Source of the DNA: an uncultured Verrucomicrobiota bacterium
Lineage (GTDB): Bacteria; Verrucomicrobiota; Kiritimatiellia; CAIVKH01
Assembly: GCA_937873455.1 (NCBI GenBank)
Contig: CALMYG010000124.1
Span: 1-37,574 of the forward strand
Length of the DNA: 37,574 bases
Direction of reading: 5' to 3'
Under the pieces are notes generated by a model. That model searched no databases. It was not told where the DNA came from and saw only the letters and a list, made by a program, of their open reading frames with translations. This document shows, piece by piece, positions 16,753-25,353 of the stretch. The position numbers and the translations under genes were made by a program. Numbering within the stretch: the stretch's first letter is position 1; each line of letters starts with the position of its first letter.

Positions 16753-16843
16753 GGAGGGATGGCTGAGTGGTTTAAGGCACGCGACTCGAAATCGTGAGTA
16801 CGCTAATACCGTACCGTGGGTTCAAATCCCACTCCCTCCGCCA
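16753..16843 (+). tRNA. tRNA-Ser (anticodon CGA)
   Basis: A class II tRNA of 91 bases with encoded CCA. It has an acceptor stem GGAGGGA/TCCCTCC, anticodon stem CGCGA/TCGTG with loop CTCGAAA (anticodon CGA), a long variable arm (GTACG...CGTAC pairing) and a T arm with TTCAAAT. It decodes UCG. Confidence 0.96.
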
Positions 16844-16903
16844 GCCTTCGCTCGCCGCACCGCGGAGAGCGGAGGCGGGCTCTTGTGAACCATGCGGAAC
16901 GGG

Positions 16904-18295
16904 TTACCGCTTCCTTCCGAAAACCCACCAACCGAAGCCGATCCAGAACAACGTGACCACGCTGGTCAGGATCAGCACAAAACCCGGGCCGAATTGCGCG
17001 ATCAATGGCATGGATGCCGCGGTAAACAATCCGCCTCCGACGATCGGTTCGAACAACAATTGCTTGTAGCCAAAGCTTTCCAGCGCGCCCGATTTGTTGC
17101 GTGGGTCGGCCATCCGCATCAGAAGGATTCCGGTCACCGTGACGCCGGTCGATTGGCCGAAATCGCCGATTCCCCGCTCAAACCAATTTGCCGGAATGAT
17201 CCGCGGAGCCAGCAGCAGAACGCAGGCGACGTTCCAGGCAATCCCCGCTCCGGCGAGCAGCAGAAACGGGCCCAGGTGTTGGCCGATGGCGCTTAAGGAC
17301 AACGTGCCAAGGGCTGCGACAATGGTAAAGTCGAGGGCCGCCCCGGAGATGCGGTTCATGATACGCCGGTTGATGTGGTGGCCTTGCCGTGTTTTGTCGA
17401 CGACCACCTGCACGATGACTCCGCCGATCATGGCCAGCGGAAACAGCGGTACATACCGTATCAAGGTGACACCGCCTTCGCCGCCCCACGTGGTCTGCTC
17501 AATCCACAACAGCGCTTCCTTGATCAGCCAACCGATGCCGATGGCGAGACCCACCACGCCGAGGTGAATCGAGAGGGGATCGGTGGGCCGGCTTTCCTGT
17601 TCTTTTTCCCATTGCAATTCCTTGAATTCCTCCAGGCTGTCGCCGTCCGCCGGCGCGACTGCCGCGGCGCGGCTGTCACCGGCGGGGTCAATGATCCGGC
17701 GCCGGGCGGCCCAGTTGATGAGAATCGTGCCGAGAAGTACGCCGGAGACGATACCAATGGTGGCGAGGCCGAGGGCAAGGTCGGCGCCCTCGGGAAACCC
17801 GAGGTCGCGAAAGGTCTGGGCCATGCCGGCGGCGGTGCCGTGCCCGCCCTCAAAACCGATTTCAATCAACGCGCCGGCGAGCGGACTCATACCGAATACC
17901 GGCGTCAGCACCAACAGGGCCAGGGTGATGCCGACTACGTATTGCCCCCAGGCCAGCGTCTGGCCGAACGCGACTTGCGGTCCTGCTTTCAACCATATTT
18001 CGCGAGGACCCGGCACAGGCTTGCCGAGAAACAACGCAGCGAATACCACGCTGATCAGTAACCCCGGCAAACCCCGCCACACCGCGATGGTCTCTGGTGG
18101 GATTAGTCCGTCCGGCCACCGTACGGAAAAGGCGCCAAACACCTGCGGGCCGATCAGCAACGCAATCACCCCGGCAATGATCGAGCTGGGCAGGAACAGG
18201 CGCTCGAACAAGGGTATGCGCGACTTCAGCATGCGGCTGAGCATCAACAGCACGCCGATCAGAATTAGACTCCAGAAAAGATGTTGATGGGTCAT
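16904..18295 (-). CDS. gltS: Sodium/glutamate symporter family protein
   Basis: A 463-residue inner-membrane carrier with about ten hydrophobic helices in two halves, separated by a charged loop around residue 230-260 (RAAAVAPADGDSLEEFKELQ). EIGFEGGHGTAAGMAQTF in the first half and GDFGQSTGVTVTGILLMRM in the second match the paired conserved loops of GltS-type Na+/glutamate symporters. It is longer than the E. coli protein, as in other phyla. ATG 18295 is preceded by AAAGGA at proper spacing; the extension to 18358 is not supported. Substrate is glutamate by family only. Confidence 0.83.
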   Translation of the reverse strand: MTHQHLFWSLILIGVLLMLSRMLKSRIPLFERLFLPSSIIAGVIALLIGPQVFGAFSVRWPDGLIPPETIAVWRGLPGLLISVVFAALFLGKPVPGPREIWLKAGPQVAFGQTLAWGQYVVGITLALLVLTPVFGMSPLAGALIEIGFEGGHGTAAGMAQTFRDLGFPEGADLALGLATIGIVSGVLLGTILINWAARRRIIDPAGDSRAAAVAPADGDSLEEFKELQWEKEQESRPTDPLSIHLGVVGLAIGIGWLIKEALLWIEQTTWGGEGGVTLIRYVPLFPLAMIGGVIVQVVVDKTRQGHHINRRIMNRISGAALDFTIVAALGTLSLSAIGQHLGPFLLLAGAGIAWNVACVLLLAPRIIPANWFERGIGDFGQSTGVTVTGILLMRMADPRNKSGALESFGYKQLLFEPIVGGGLFTAASMPLIAQFGPGFVLILTSVVTLFWIGFGWWVFGRKR

Positions 18296-18438
18296 GCGTG
18301 TTTCCTTTCTGTATTGTTCACCTGAATACCGTATGGAAAATCGGTGGCACAGAAACAAGAGTCAACTTCCACTATTCCAACAATTCATCCGTTCGTGCTT
18401 TCCGGAACCGCCACGACCTCTTGTCCCCAGCGCATCTC

Positions 18439-18783
18439 TTACGTGTAGGGCGCTCTCCGCTCGCGTAGCAAATGCACGCAATGCTCATTGAGGCTTTCAC
18501 CATGGCGCAGGGCGCTAATGGCCAGGGCCTTGTGTAAATCCTTGCCCACCCGGACGACAAACTTGCCGGAATATTCTTTACCCGCTGTTGCTTCGGGAAG
18601 CGGGACTCCGTCCTGTTCACATAACGCTATCCACTCCTCCACGGCCTGACAAAGCTCCTTGTACACCTTGGCTTCTTCATCTCCATGAACGCCACCAAGC
18701 ATAAGACCTGGGCAGACGCCAACATAGCACTGGTCTTCTTCCGACCATTCAACAAGCTTGATATACTGATCGCTCGTTTTCAT
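18439..18783 (-). CDS. hicB: HicB-family antitoxin
   Basis: A 114-residue antitoxin. The N-terminal half is a degraded-RNase-H HicB fold (YIKLVEWSEEDQCYVGVCPGL...GGVHGDEEAKVYKELCQAVEEWI). The C-terminus (GKFVVRVGKDLHKALAIS, then GESLNEHCVHLL) is a ribbon-helix-helix DNA-binding segment, so it can both trap the toxin and repress the operon. It starts inside the hicA stop (ATGA). The gene order toxin-antitoxin is the usual one for hicAB. Confidence 0.92.
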   Translation of the reverse strand: MKTSDQYIKLVEWSEEDQCYVGVCPGLMLGGVHGDEEAKVYKELCQAVEEWIALCEQDGVPLPEATAGKEYSGKFVVRVGKDLHKALAISALRHGESLNEHCVHLLRERRAPYT

Positions 18784-18974
18784 TCCGCCACCTCACGAAT
18801 CGCTTTCTCCACATCACGTTCCTGATAACGCTTCGCATCCTGCGAAAGTTTGCCGCTGAGGGTGATTCTCACGCCCCGGGCATGCGCGAAGTTGCGGTGA
18901 CTGCCTTTGCCGCCGCAATCCACAAATCCCGCGCACAGGATATCTCGTATCAGCTCTCTGATTTTCTTCGGCAT
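18780..18974 (-). CDS. hicA: HicA-family mRNA interferase toxin
   Basis: A 64-residue double-stranded-RNA-binding-fold toxin. The catalytic His lies in GGKGSHRNFAH, followed by the strand VRITLSGK and a C-terminal helix. HicA cleaves mRNA when free of HicB. A promoter with -10 six bases before the ATG (18981-19009) suggests a leaderless toxin message. It sits at the edge of the lower-G+C accessory block. Confidence 0.9.
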   Translation of the reverse strand: MPKKIRELIRDILCAGFVDCGGKGSHRNFAHARGVRITLSGKLSQDAKRYQERDVEKAIREVAE

Positions 18975-18980
18975 GGCAAC

Positions 18981-19009
18981 ATAGTACTAGACTGGTATCA
19001 GCATGACAA
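18981..19009 (-). promoter_or_regulatory. hicAB promoter (leaderless type)
   Basis: Minus strand: TTGTCA (19009-19004), a 17-base spacer and TACTAT (18986-18981), six bases before the hicA ATG. The overlapping TACTAGACTGGTA stretch is a possible HicB operator. Confidence 0.6.
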
Positions 19010-19205
19010 TGACCATACCGCGGAAAATCAAAGACACGATGACCTCCCCCCCCCGCTATTCCATCCGCTTGCGCTTTCCTGACCCGCCGCGCCCTCTCTG
19101 TCCCCACGCAACTCTGAGGCGCGACTGATCGCCTTGAGCCGTTTTACCGAAGCGCCCTGTCCAAAGAAAAGCCGCGCCGCGTGTCATGTTCAGGTATTCG
19201 CCTTG

Positions 19206-20072
19206 TTATTCCACTGCCGGGGTATCCGGCGCTTGCATGGCTTTCTCCGCTTCGTCAAGGGTTCCGGCGGATAATACTCTTCTTATGTTGGGATAACTTT
19301 CGGGCGCATCTGGATTCGGATCTAATTTGCGGATAAGCCGGGCACCCAAGCGAGCGCCCTCGCCATCGTAAGAAGCAATAAAGTTGCGAAAGGAGTCTCC
19401 GGCTGACTCATCAGCCATATCGCTTACAACCCTAAGCAAAAGCAAGGGAACACGATGATCAATGCATGCCATTGCGACACCGTAACTGTTCATGTCGACC
19501 AATGGCGCATCGGTTAACGCATAAAGCTTCTCGCGAGCGGCTTGCGATGAGATGAAGGCTTCACCGGAAACCAATGTTGTGGGTGTTGAAGGCCAGTCGT
19601 CATTAATGCCAGTTGCCGGATCACGAAAAAATACGTTGAGGTGCAGGGTGCTGCGTTCATGCAATTGAAAACCCGAGGCGGTTTCGGTTCCCTTGGGGGC
19701 ATACGTGACTCTGTCTACGCGATGCCACGTCCCGACCAAAGATTCACACGTATCAAGGCAACCTGCGGGGCCTATGGAAATAGCCAAGTCGCATCGAAAT
19801 TGTGACAGGAGCGCCTGGGCCGACAATGCGCTTTCAACGTTCCCGGAACCCATCTGCACGGCAACAACCTTGTGATCTCCAACACGAAATTCGGATAGGG
19901 AGCGCCGACCAACTTTAATCGTTGAGTAAAACTCATCGGCCTCTCTTTTCAGTGCGGTCAAATCACGATCAAGCGCATAAAATAGAGCAATGGTATCACC
20001 TGACGCCTCGGTACCGACAAGCGGCCACCCCATATAACCGCAAATAATTAGTAGACAAGCGAAATGGTACAT
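19206..20072 (-). CDS. Exported nucleoside phosphorylase/nucleosidase-like protein
   Basis: A 288-residue protein with an N-terminal hydrophobic export signal (FACLLIICGYMGWPLVG) ahead of a phosphorylase-superfamily domain related to MTA/SAH nucleosidase. Recognisable are TIALFYALDRDL, VQMGSGNVESALSAQALL, ISIGPAGCLDTCESLVGTW, FISSQAAREKL, VDMNSYGVAMACI and LLRVVSDMADES. The catalytic Asp of the last motif is present, but the ribose-binding Glu of the usual VEME motif is Asn, and the first acidic residue of AMEEEV is replaced by Asp. Base cleavage may be altered or lost. It is divergent from the Tat-signal gene, sharing the palindrome at 20074-20085. Confidence 0.8.
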   Translation of the reverse strand: MYHFACLLIICGYMGWPLVGTEASGDTIALFYALDRDLTALKREADEFYSTIKVGRRSLSEFRVGDHKVVAVQMGSGNVESALSAQALLSQFRCDLAISIGPAGCLDTCESLVGTWHRVDRVTYAPKGTETASGFQLHERSTLHLNVFFRDPATGINDDWPSTPTTLVSGEAFISSQAAREKLYALTDAPLVDMNSYGVAMACIDHRVPLLLLRVVSDMADESAGDSFRNFIASYDGEGARLGARLIRKLDPNPDAPESYPNIRRVLSAGTLDEAEKAMQAPDTPAVE

Positions 20073-20073
20073 G

Positions 20074-20085
20074 GTAATCGATTAC
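20074..20085. promoter_or_regulatory. Palindromic operator candidate between divergent genes
   Basis: A perfect 12-base palindrome, GTAATCGATTAC, sits one base upstream of the nucleosidase start codon and overlaps its -10 hexamer. It also lies just before the likely Tat-signal gene start. It is well placed for a regulator controlling both. Confidence 0.45.
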
Positions 20086-20109
20086 ATATGCAAATAAGCA
20101 TGAAATCAA
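20081..20109 (-). promoter_or_regulatory. Promoter of the nucleosidase-like gene (leaderless type)
   Basis: Minus strand: TTGATT (20109-20104), a 17-base spacer and TGTAAT (20086-20081), eight bases before the ATG at 20072. Confidence 0.45.
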
Positions 20110-20372
20110 AATTTACCATAACGCGTCGAGCATTTATTCATCTTGGCGGTCTGGCGGCAGCTGGAACGCTTTCTGTTTTCTTTCTGCGCAGCTCGGTAAA
20201 GGCAAGCGTTTATCCCATCAAAACCATTGCTCTGCGTCCCGTGGGTGGTGAAATGCACCCGAGTCCTTCCGTCATCTCATTTTGTGAAAAGCAGCGCTAT
20301 AAAAGCGCGGCGGATGCAGTGCGCGCGGCTGCGCATCGTAAGGGCGGAAAGGTGGAAGCGTATCGTTTTTGA
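20100..20372 (+). CDS. Small protein with a Tat signal peptide
   Basis: A 90-residue protein with a twin-arginine export signal: ITRRAFIHLGGLAAAGTLSV, followed by FFLRSSVKA, a plausible cleavage end. The mature part is only about 55 residues, rich in basic residues and ending in KGGKVEAYRF, with no family I recognise. In-frame ATGs at 20064 and 20088 are possible starts; 20100 places the RR motif at the normal distance from the N-terminus. There is no clear ribosome site. It could be a complete small secreted protein or the remnant of a longer Tat substrate. Confidence 0.6.
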   Translation: MKSKFTITRRAFIHLGGLAAAGTLSVFFLRSSVKASVYPIKTIALRPVGGEMHPSPSVISFCEKQRYKSAADAVRAAAHRKGGKVEAYRF

Positions 20373-20514
20373 TTTGTCTAAGGGTGTCGGGTCGAAGCCC
20401 GTTGATTCTCTAAGACGAAAATGGCTGGGACGCGAAGGTGCCTGCGAGGACCTAGCTTACCGGTCGTAATTTGCAGAATGTGCGTGAATATTTCCGGGAA
20501 GGTAGGGCGTAATC

Positions 20515-20533
20515 ACCGCCTTGTGCGGTTTTT
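20515..20533 (+). terminator. Rho-independent terminator after the Tat-signal gene
   Basis: Stem ACCGC (20515-20519) with GCGGT (20525-20529), loop CTTGT, then TTTT. It separates the small gene from the downstream TPR operon. Confidence 0.7.
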
Positions 20534-20620
20534 CATGTACGACGCAAGACAAAGACTGAATCAGCCATACCGCATCATAAGCAGGGATATGCAGCTCGCA
20601 AGACTCGGGGGGGGCATTTT

Positions 20621-22846
20621 ATGCAATCAGAACGCAGGTACAGAAAGCGGCAAGTCCAACCCTGTAAACGGGGGAAATCTGGACAGATCGAAGGCATATC
20701 CATCCATATCGGCAAGAAAAAATATGCCTCTGCGCTGACCGAAATTGATCGAATGCTTGGGCTTCCGAATTTAAATTCGACGGCGAAGGCCCGCCTCTTA
20801 AGCCTGACGGCGGATGTGGAGTTCAGCCGCGGGCTTTATGACAAAGCTGCGGGATTGCATTTGGCCGCAGCCCAATTGGGCATACAAGACGTTTACGCAT
20901 GGGAACGCCCATTGATTGGCCATGTGTTAGCCCTATTAAAAAAGCCTGACATCGAAGCAGCTCGTTTAATGGCATATCATACCGTTGCTATTGCCCAGAA
21001 CAAAATGGCTGTCTTTGATGATGCGGTTAGAAGCGCTAATCGCCGCCTGGAAGATGAAGGATCTGTTGCGGTACCGCCATTACCGCCTCGCCCTAGCGTG
21101 GTCGCCACGCGATTAGGCAATTTGTTCTTGCTGGAGGGCGAGCCCGCCATCGCGCAAGATCTGTTCGAAAAAGCCCTGCAAATAAATCCGCGCGGGGCTT
21201 CACGAGCACGAATAGGTCTGGCCCGCGCAGCCCTTTCACATGGTGATGCGGGTAAAGCCTTGGCGCTCGCCGAAGACGCCATCAGGAGAGGCCGATTCAG
21301 AAGAAAAACGCTATCCGGATGGCCCATACTCATTGAGGCGCGCCGCCGACTGGGTGGCTGGCGGATAAAGGAGCGGCTTATTGAGAGTTTGAAGGTCGCA
21401 ACTCCGGCAATCCGCGCAAAAGCAATCGTGATCATCGTTCAAGAGTTGCGACGACATGGAATGCAGCAGTGGGTCGAAATCGCGTCCGAATGGCTGAAGC
21501 GGGAAGGAGCTGGATATCCTATCGAAGCCATCGAACTAAAAAAAATTCTGTTGGCGTCCGAGAAGGAAATGCCCGGGCGCTATGCTGAGCGCTTGGCCAA
21601 GTCCGAAGACTTATTGAGCACGGAGCCTCTCAGCCGCAGCGAATGGCTCGCGGCAGCCAAAGAACAAGTATTGTCTGGATTGATGACCGGCCAAACCCCT
21701 GATATCCCGAACTTACTCTCGGATGCGGAAAAGCGCTTTGATGCCAAGTTTCGAATTCGCGCCCAATACGGCTTGGCGCTCACATGCTTAGAGTCTGGGC
21801 GACGGGACATGGCTAAGGCCTTGTTGGAACGCGGCATGAAAGCCCCGCATTCCGATCCTTCGCTGCGGGCGAAGCTGGCGTGGGCCCTGGCTCGCATTGA
21901 GGACATGAACGGAAATCACGTGGCTTCCGCGCGAATATATCAAGAGTTGTGGCAGAACAAGGACCTGCCGCCACGCATGGCGCTGCAAGCACGTCTACTT
22001 TGGGCTCGCTCACTCGCCCAGAGCGGCAATGTGCGTGCGCTGAACAATGCCCGCTCTCAAATTGAAGATGTCCTCCGCATTCAGAACGATTACGAAACCC
22101 TTCTTAATTTTGCCCGGCAAATGGTCGCCCTCCATCCCTCGCTGGAGGAATGGAGCATCACCCTGCTTGATGAAGGCAGCCGGATGGCTATGGTTGAATT
22201 GGCAAGGGCGGAAACTCCCGGAAAAGCCGCCGAGGTTTTATTCAAACTTACCCGTAGGCAAATCATTGACTTCGGGCGCGTCGAACAGGCCATCGCCTAT
22301 TGGGAAGAAATGCCGTCCCAGAGAAAAGCGTGGTTATGGTCTGCCGATCGCAACTATTGGCAATATGTCGGCTTACTCGCGCTGGGCTATCTGAGAAACG
22401 ATGAACGCGAGAAGGCGAGAATATGGACGTATGAAATTCTGGGCGACCCGTCAACACCGCCGGAAGGCGTCGTCCAAATTGCGACGACCTATGCGGATTG
22501 GTTGATTACGCGAGGTGGTGTGGTAGAAGCCTTTCAGCTTTATGATCGCGTTATAAAGGAAGCGCCCTCGCACGAGCTTGCCATCCATGCATGGTACTGG
22601 AACGCATTGGCCGCTCATAAGCAAGGCAGAATGGATGAACGAAACCGCCGCCTTGCCGCACTAAAGCGGGCGCAAGGGGCGCGGGTGCAGTTGCAGGGCC
22701 GCCGGGAAGTTGAAACCAAGGCGTGGTTGATGTATCACGACCTTGATAGCCATCGTGCACGTGAAAACGTCGAGCCCAATTACTCCGCGGAAGAATTGAC
22801 CGTTGCCAGAAGTCAATTGCTCCGCGACATGGAGATATTGCCATGA
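20621..22846 (+). CDS. Large TPR-like helical repeat protein
   Basis: A 741-residue protein made almost wholly of helical repeats. TPR-like units are seen in ARLLSLTADVEFSRGLYDKA, VATRLGNLFLLEGEPAIA, IARALFRAALSHGDAGKA-like stretches near residue 200, and again at residues 380-470 and 640-690. There is no membrane segment or signal peptide. The first 30 residues are very basic and do not resemble the rest, and the ATG follows a run of eight G (20607-20614); the true N-terminus may be missing or upstream in another frame. The stop overlaps the next gene by ATGA. It probably acts as a scaffold for the secreted proteins after it, which is inference. Confidence 0.7.
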   Translation: MQSERRYRKRQVQPCKRGKSGQIEGISIHIGKKKYASALTEIDRMLGLPNLNSTAKARLLSLTADVEFSRGLYDKAAGLHLAAAQLGIQDVYAWERPLIGHVLALLKKPDIEAARLMAYHTVAIAQNKMAVFDDAVRSANRRLEDEGSVAVPPLPPRPSVVATRLGNLFLLEGEPAIAQDLFEKALQINPRGASRARIGLARAALSHGDAGKALALAEDAIRRGRFRRKTLSGWPILIEARRRLGGWRIKERLIESLKVATPAIRAKAIVIIVQELRRHGMQQWVEIASEWLKREGAGYPIEAIELKKILLASEKEMPGRYAERLAKSEDLLSTEPLSRSEWLAAAKEQVLSGLMTGQTPDIPNLLSDAEKRFDAKFRIRAQYGLALTCLESGRRDMAKALLERGMKAPHSDPSLRAKLAWALARIEDMNGNHVASARIYQELWQNKDLPPRMALQARLLWARSLAQSGNVRALNNARSQIEDVLRIQNDYETLLNFARQMVALHPSLEEWSITLLDEGSRMAMVELARAETPGKAAEVLFKLTRRQIIDFGRVEQAIAYWEEMPSQRKAWLWSADRNYWQYVGLLALGYLRNDEREKARIWTYEILGDPSTPPEGVVQIATTYADWLITRGGVVEAFQLYDRVIKEAPSHELAIHAWYWNALAAHKQGRMDERNRRLAALKRAQGARVQLQGRREVETKAWLMYHDLDSHRARENVEPNYSAEELTVARSQLLRDMEILP

Positions 22847-24504
22847 TGGCGCGCTGGTTATGCATGGCGCTGGTTTTGTCGGCATCGCTGGCGGGCGCCC
22901 AAAGCTCTACCTCGACGAATTGTCCCCACCCGTTTTGCCCGTCATTTGCTGTTGAATTCAACGCGCCATACGGCTATACTTCAACTGGGGGTTCACCGAT
23001 TACCATCACGGCTTACATTACGAATCATACGCCGGGGTGTTACAACTACGCCCCTCTTTATTACGAGAACTTTCGCAGCAAAGGCTGGGTCGTGTCTGGC
23101 ATTTCATCCTCGCCGCAAAGCGGAACCGGTTGGACCGCCGCCTTTACTCCGCTATCCGCAGGTCAAGGTACGGTAACCTTTACGATACGCGCGGATCGCC
23201 TCTGGCGCCCACGGCTTGTGTGTAAAGAAACCAGAGATGTCAGCGTAAATGTGTTTTCCATACTCTCTGTAGACTTGAATATTTGGAACGGCGGCAGCGA
23301 TCTGGACAACGGACAGACCGCCGGGCCACAAGGGGATCAGGTGCCTGATGCCGACGAAGAGACGGTCGGCGCTTATCTGCTGGTGAACTGGGATGACGAT
23401 GATGGCGATGGCGTGATGAATGCCGATGGTTCATGGTCAACCCTCCCTGTGCCGGACCTTACTGAAGACTATGTTGCCAATGAAGACAATCTTGCCAAAT
23501 TGAAACCCACCGTTGAACCGCTGTTGGATACCGGAACCATCGAGCTGGAAGTGTCGGGCACAGACTCGGGAAAGGTCAAACTCTGGACGCAGAGCACCAA
23601 GGGAACGCAGATCACCCTGACTTCGAACAAGAAGACATGGAATCTCGCCAACTCCGCGGAGAAGGCCGACTTCCAAACCTTCATGAATGACGGCTATTGG
23701 ATCGAGGGCGTGGATGCCGGAACTGCTGAACGCGGGGTCACTTTTACCCTGCGCTACAAAGACAGCGGGGGGACGGAGATTTGCAACGATGTTTGTAAGG
23801 CCACGGTCGTCATGATCAATCTAGCCAACGCGGTCTACCGGGACAACATGATTTGGTCACAAGGTTCGCGAGGTCATGGGGCCTTGGTTTGGCGTTACGC
23901 CGGAACATGCACAAAGGCTGATCTTACCAACGACGTTAATTTCATTCTGATCGAAATGGATGGACCCACAGATAACCGAACCCTCGCCACAATCACGCAA
24001 CAGGCAGGCTATCCTGCTTACGGTTGTTTCAGAAATCCAGCGATGACGTACGTGCACCGGCTTCAAATTATCCAAGCGGCACGCGCGTTGGCGGCTCGCG
24101 CCCCAATCACATATACCGCGACTGATGCGGTACAACCCTACGACTGGGACGGTGCGCTCAACACCATCACGGCTTTGCGTTGCGATAGTTTGATTGAGGT
24201 GTGCTATGAGATCAGCGGCGTGAATGTGTGGGGCATGGAAAGAGACGCTGACAACCACACTGTTCACTATCCCATCAACGATCAGGCTGACAATTGGAGC
24301 TACAGTGCCACATGGGGTACATGGACAGCAGGTGCAAACAATCGTCCGGACAATCTCGAAGAACATAATGACTTCGACGGTATTGGTTGGGCCGACACCT
24401 TGATGCCAGCAACACAATGTGGAAATGTTGCCCCAGTCGAAGCAGACACACGGTTTCAGGCGCAGAATCTTTGCCAACCCGTTGGCAGTACCGGAGGAAA
24501 TTGA
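22843..24504 (+). CDS. Secreted protein with Asp-rich loop and candidate Cys/His catalytic domain
   Basis: A 553-residue protein with a signal peptide (LCMALVLSASLAGAQ). Residues 30-140 look like an immunoglobulin-type β-sandwich (SPITITAYITNHTPG, GQGTVTFTIRADR). Residues 182-196 (NWDDDDGDGVMNADG) resemble a calcium-binding Asp loop. The C-terminal 120 residues contain RCDSLIEVCYEISGVNVWG with Cys447 at a helix start and, later, a conserved-looking EEHNDFDGIGW with His508. This is the arrangement of papain-like/NlpC-type amidases, so a cell-wall or peptide hydrolase is possible. Many other Cys suggest disulfides. It is coupled to the TPR gene (ATGA) and is followed after one base by the next gene. 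Confidence 0.72.
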   Translation: MMARWLCMALVLSASLAGAQSSTSTNCPHPFCPSFAVEFNAPYGYTSTGGSPITITAYITNHTPGCYNYAPLYYENFRSKGWVVSGISSSPQSGTGWTAAFTPLSAGQGTVTFTIRADRLWRPRLVCKETRDVSVNVFSILSVDLNIWNGGSDLDNGQTAGPQGDQVPDADEETVGAYLLVNWDDDDGDGVMNADGSWSTLPVPDLTEDYVANEDNLAKLKPTVEPLLDTGTIELEVSGTDSGKVKLWTQSTKGTQITLTSNKKTWNLANSAEKADFQTFMNDGYWIEGVDAGTAERGVTFTLRYKDSGGTEICNDVCKATVVMINLANAVYRDNMIWSQGSRGHGALVWRYAGTCTKADLTNDVNFILIEMDGPTDNRTLATITQQAGYPAYGCFRNPAMTYVHRLQIIQAARALAARAPITYTATDAVQPYDWDGALNTITALRCDSLIEVCYEISGVNVWGMERDADNHTVHYPINDQADNWSYSATWGTWTAGANNRPDNLEEHNDFDGIGWADTLMPATQCGNVAPVEADTRFQAQNLCQPVGSTGGN

Positions 24505-24505
24505 C

Positions 24506-25300
24506 ATGAAACACACTGGATTGTTGACAGGCATATTCCTTGCGACCCAGCTACTCGTTTATGGTGCAGGTGACCACTGGAATCATATCCAACGGCTTGT
24601 AAAAGAATACGATACTCCACAGGGCAATCCACAGTTGGAAACGTACCTCAAAAGTCTTACGCCCGACCAGATGCTTCAAGCTGCTCGTGAATATTCCCAG
24701 TACGCCGCCAATAAGTTCCCGACGGACAATTGGGCGGAGGCCGTTATGGATGTCGGACTTACCTTGACCTTCTATGGAACTGATCAGGGCGGGCTGGCGA
24801 ATGACAGGCTGCGCGTGTTGCTTAAATGTATAGCCGACAAAAACGAAAACGATTTCTTTAGGGAAGCGCTCGTTCGACTTGTGCGGCAGCGGTACTGGGA
24901 ACAAATGACCGATGACCAACGGCGGCAGAGCAGGCAGACTTTTCTTGAGGTTTTATCGGACAAGAACGCGCCTGGACGATTGAGGGTCTTGAGTTGTCGG
25001 GAACTCACGCAGGCGCTTGCCGAAAATCACCGTCGTGTCATTGTCTCGGACAAGAATATCCGCCCGCTCAGAAGCGACAGGCAGAAGTGGCAAAACGTCA
25101 ATGGTCTTGTCCGCGATGGTGAGATACGCCTTGAACCCGAGACGCGCAATGCACTAAAGGCAATCAACGAGGAAATTGCTGCGATCACGCCAGCGCTAGC
25201 CAGGCTATCGCAAGATGATGCCGAGACACCGGAAGTGAAGGAACAGGCACAATCCGCCTTGAAAGCTTTTGCGGACTTACCGGTGGCGCCTGAACAGTGA
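24506..25300 (+). CDS. Secreted helical protein of unknown function
   Basis: A 264-residue protein with a signal peptide (TGLLTGIFLATQLLVYGAG). The mature chain is charged and helical (LETYLKSLTPDQMLQAAREYS, ELTQALAENHRRV, ALKAINEEIAAI), with HEAT-like spacing but no clear family. ATG 24506 is set by GGAGG nine bases upstream, one base after the previous stop. It is the third and last gene of the operon beginning at 20621. Without homologues its role can only be linked to its neighbours. Confidence 0.72.
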   Translation: MKHTGLLTGIFLATQLLVYGAGDHWNHIQRLVKEYDTPQGNPQLETYLKSLTPDQMLQAAREYSQYAANKFPTDNWAEAVMDVGLTLTFYGTDQGGLANDRLRVLLKCIADKNENDFFREALVRLVRQRYWEQMTDDQRRQSRQTFLEVLSDKNAPGRLRVLSCRELTQALAENHRRVIVSDKNIRPLRSDRQKWQNVNGLVRDGEIRLEPETRNALKAINEEIAAITPALARLSQDDAETPEVKEQAQSALKAFADLPVAPEQ

Positions 25301-25314
25301 CTACTCCCTCCGGC

Positions 25315-25353
25315 CCTGTACACAAAATCTGCTTTCGCACATTTTGCGCCAGG
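25315..25353 (-). repeat. GNRA hairpin element, copy Y
   Basis: Minus strand: outer stem CCTG/CAGG, internal loop GCGC opposite GTGTA, inner stem AAAAT/ATTTT, then a G-G mismatch, TGC/GCA and a GAAA tetraloop. It matches copy X at 26033-26070 except at paired positions, where both partners change. Confidence 0.6.
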
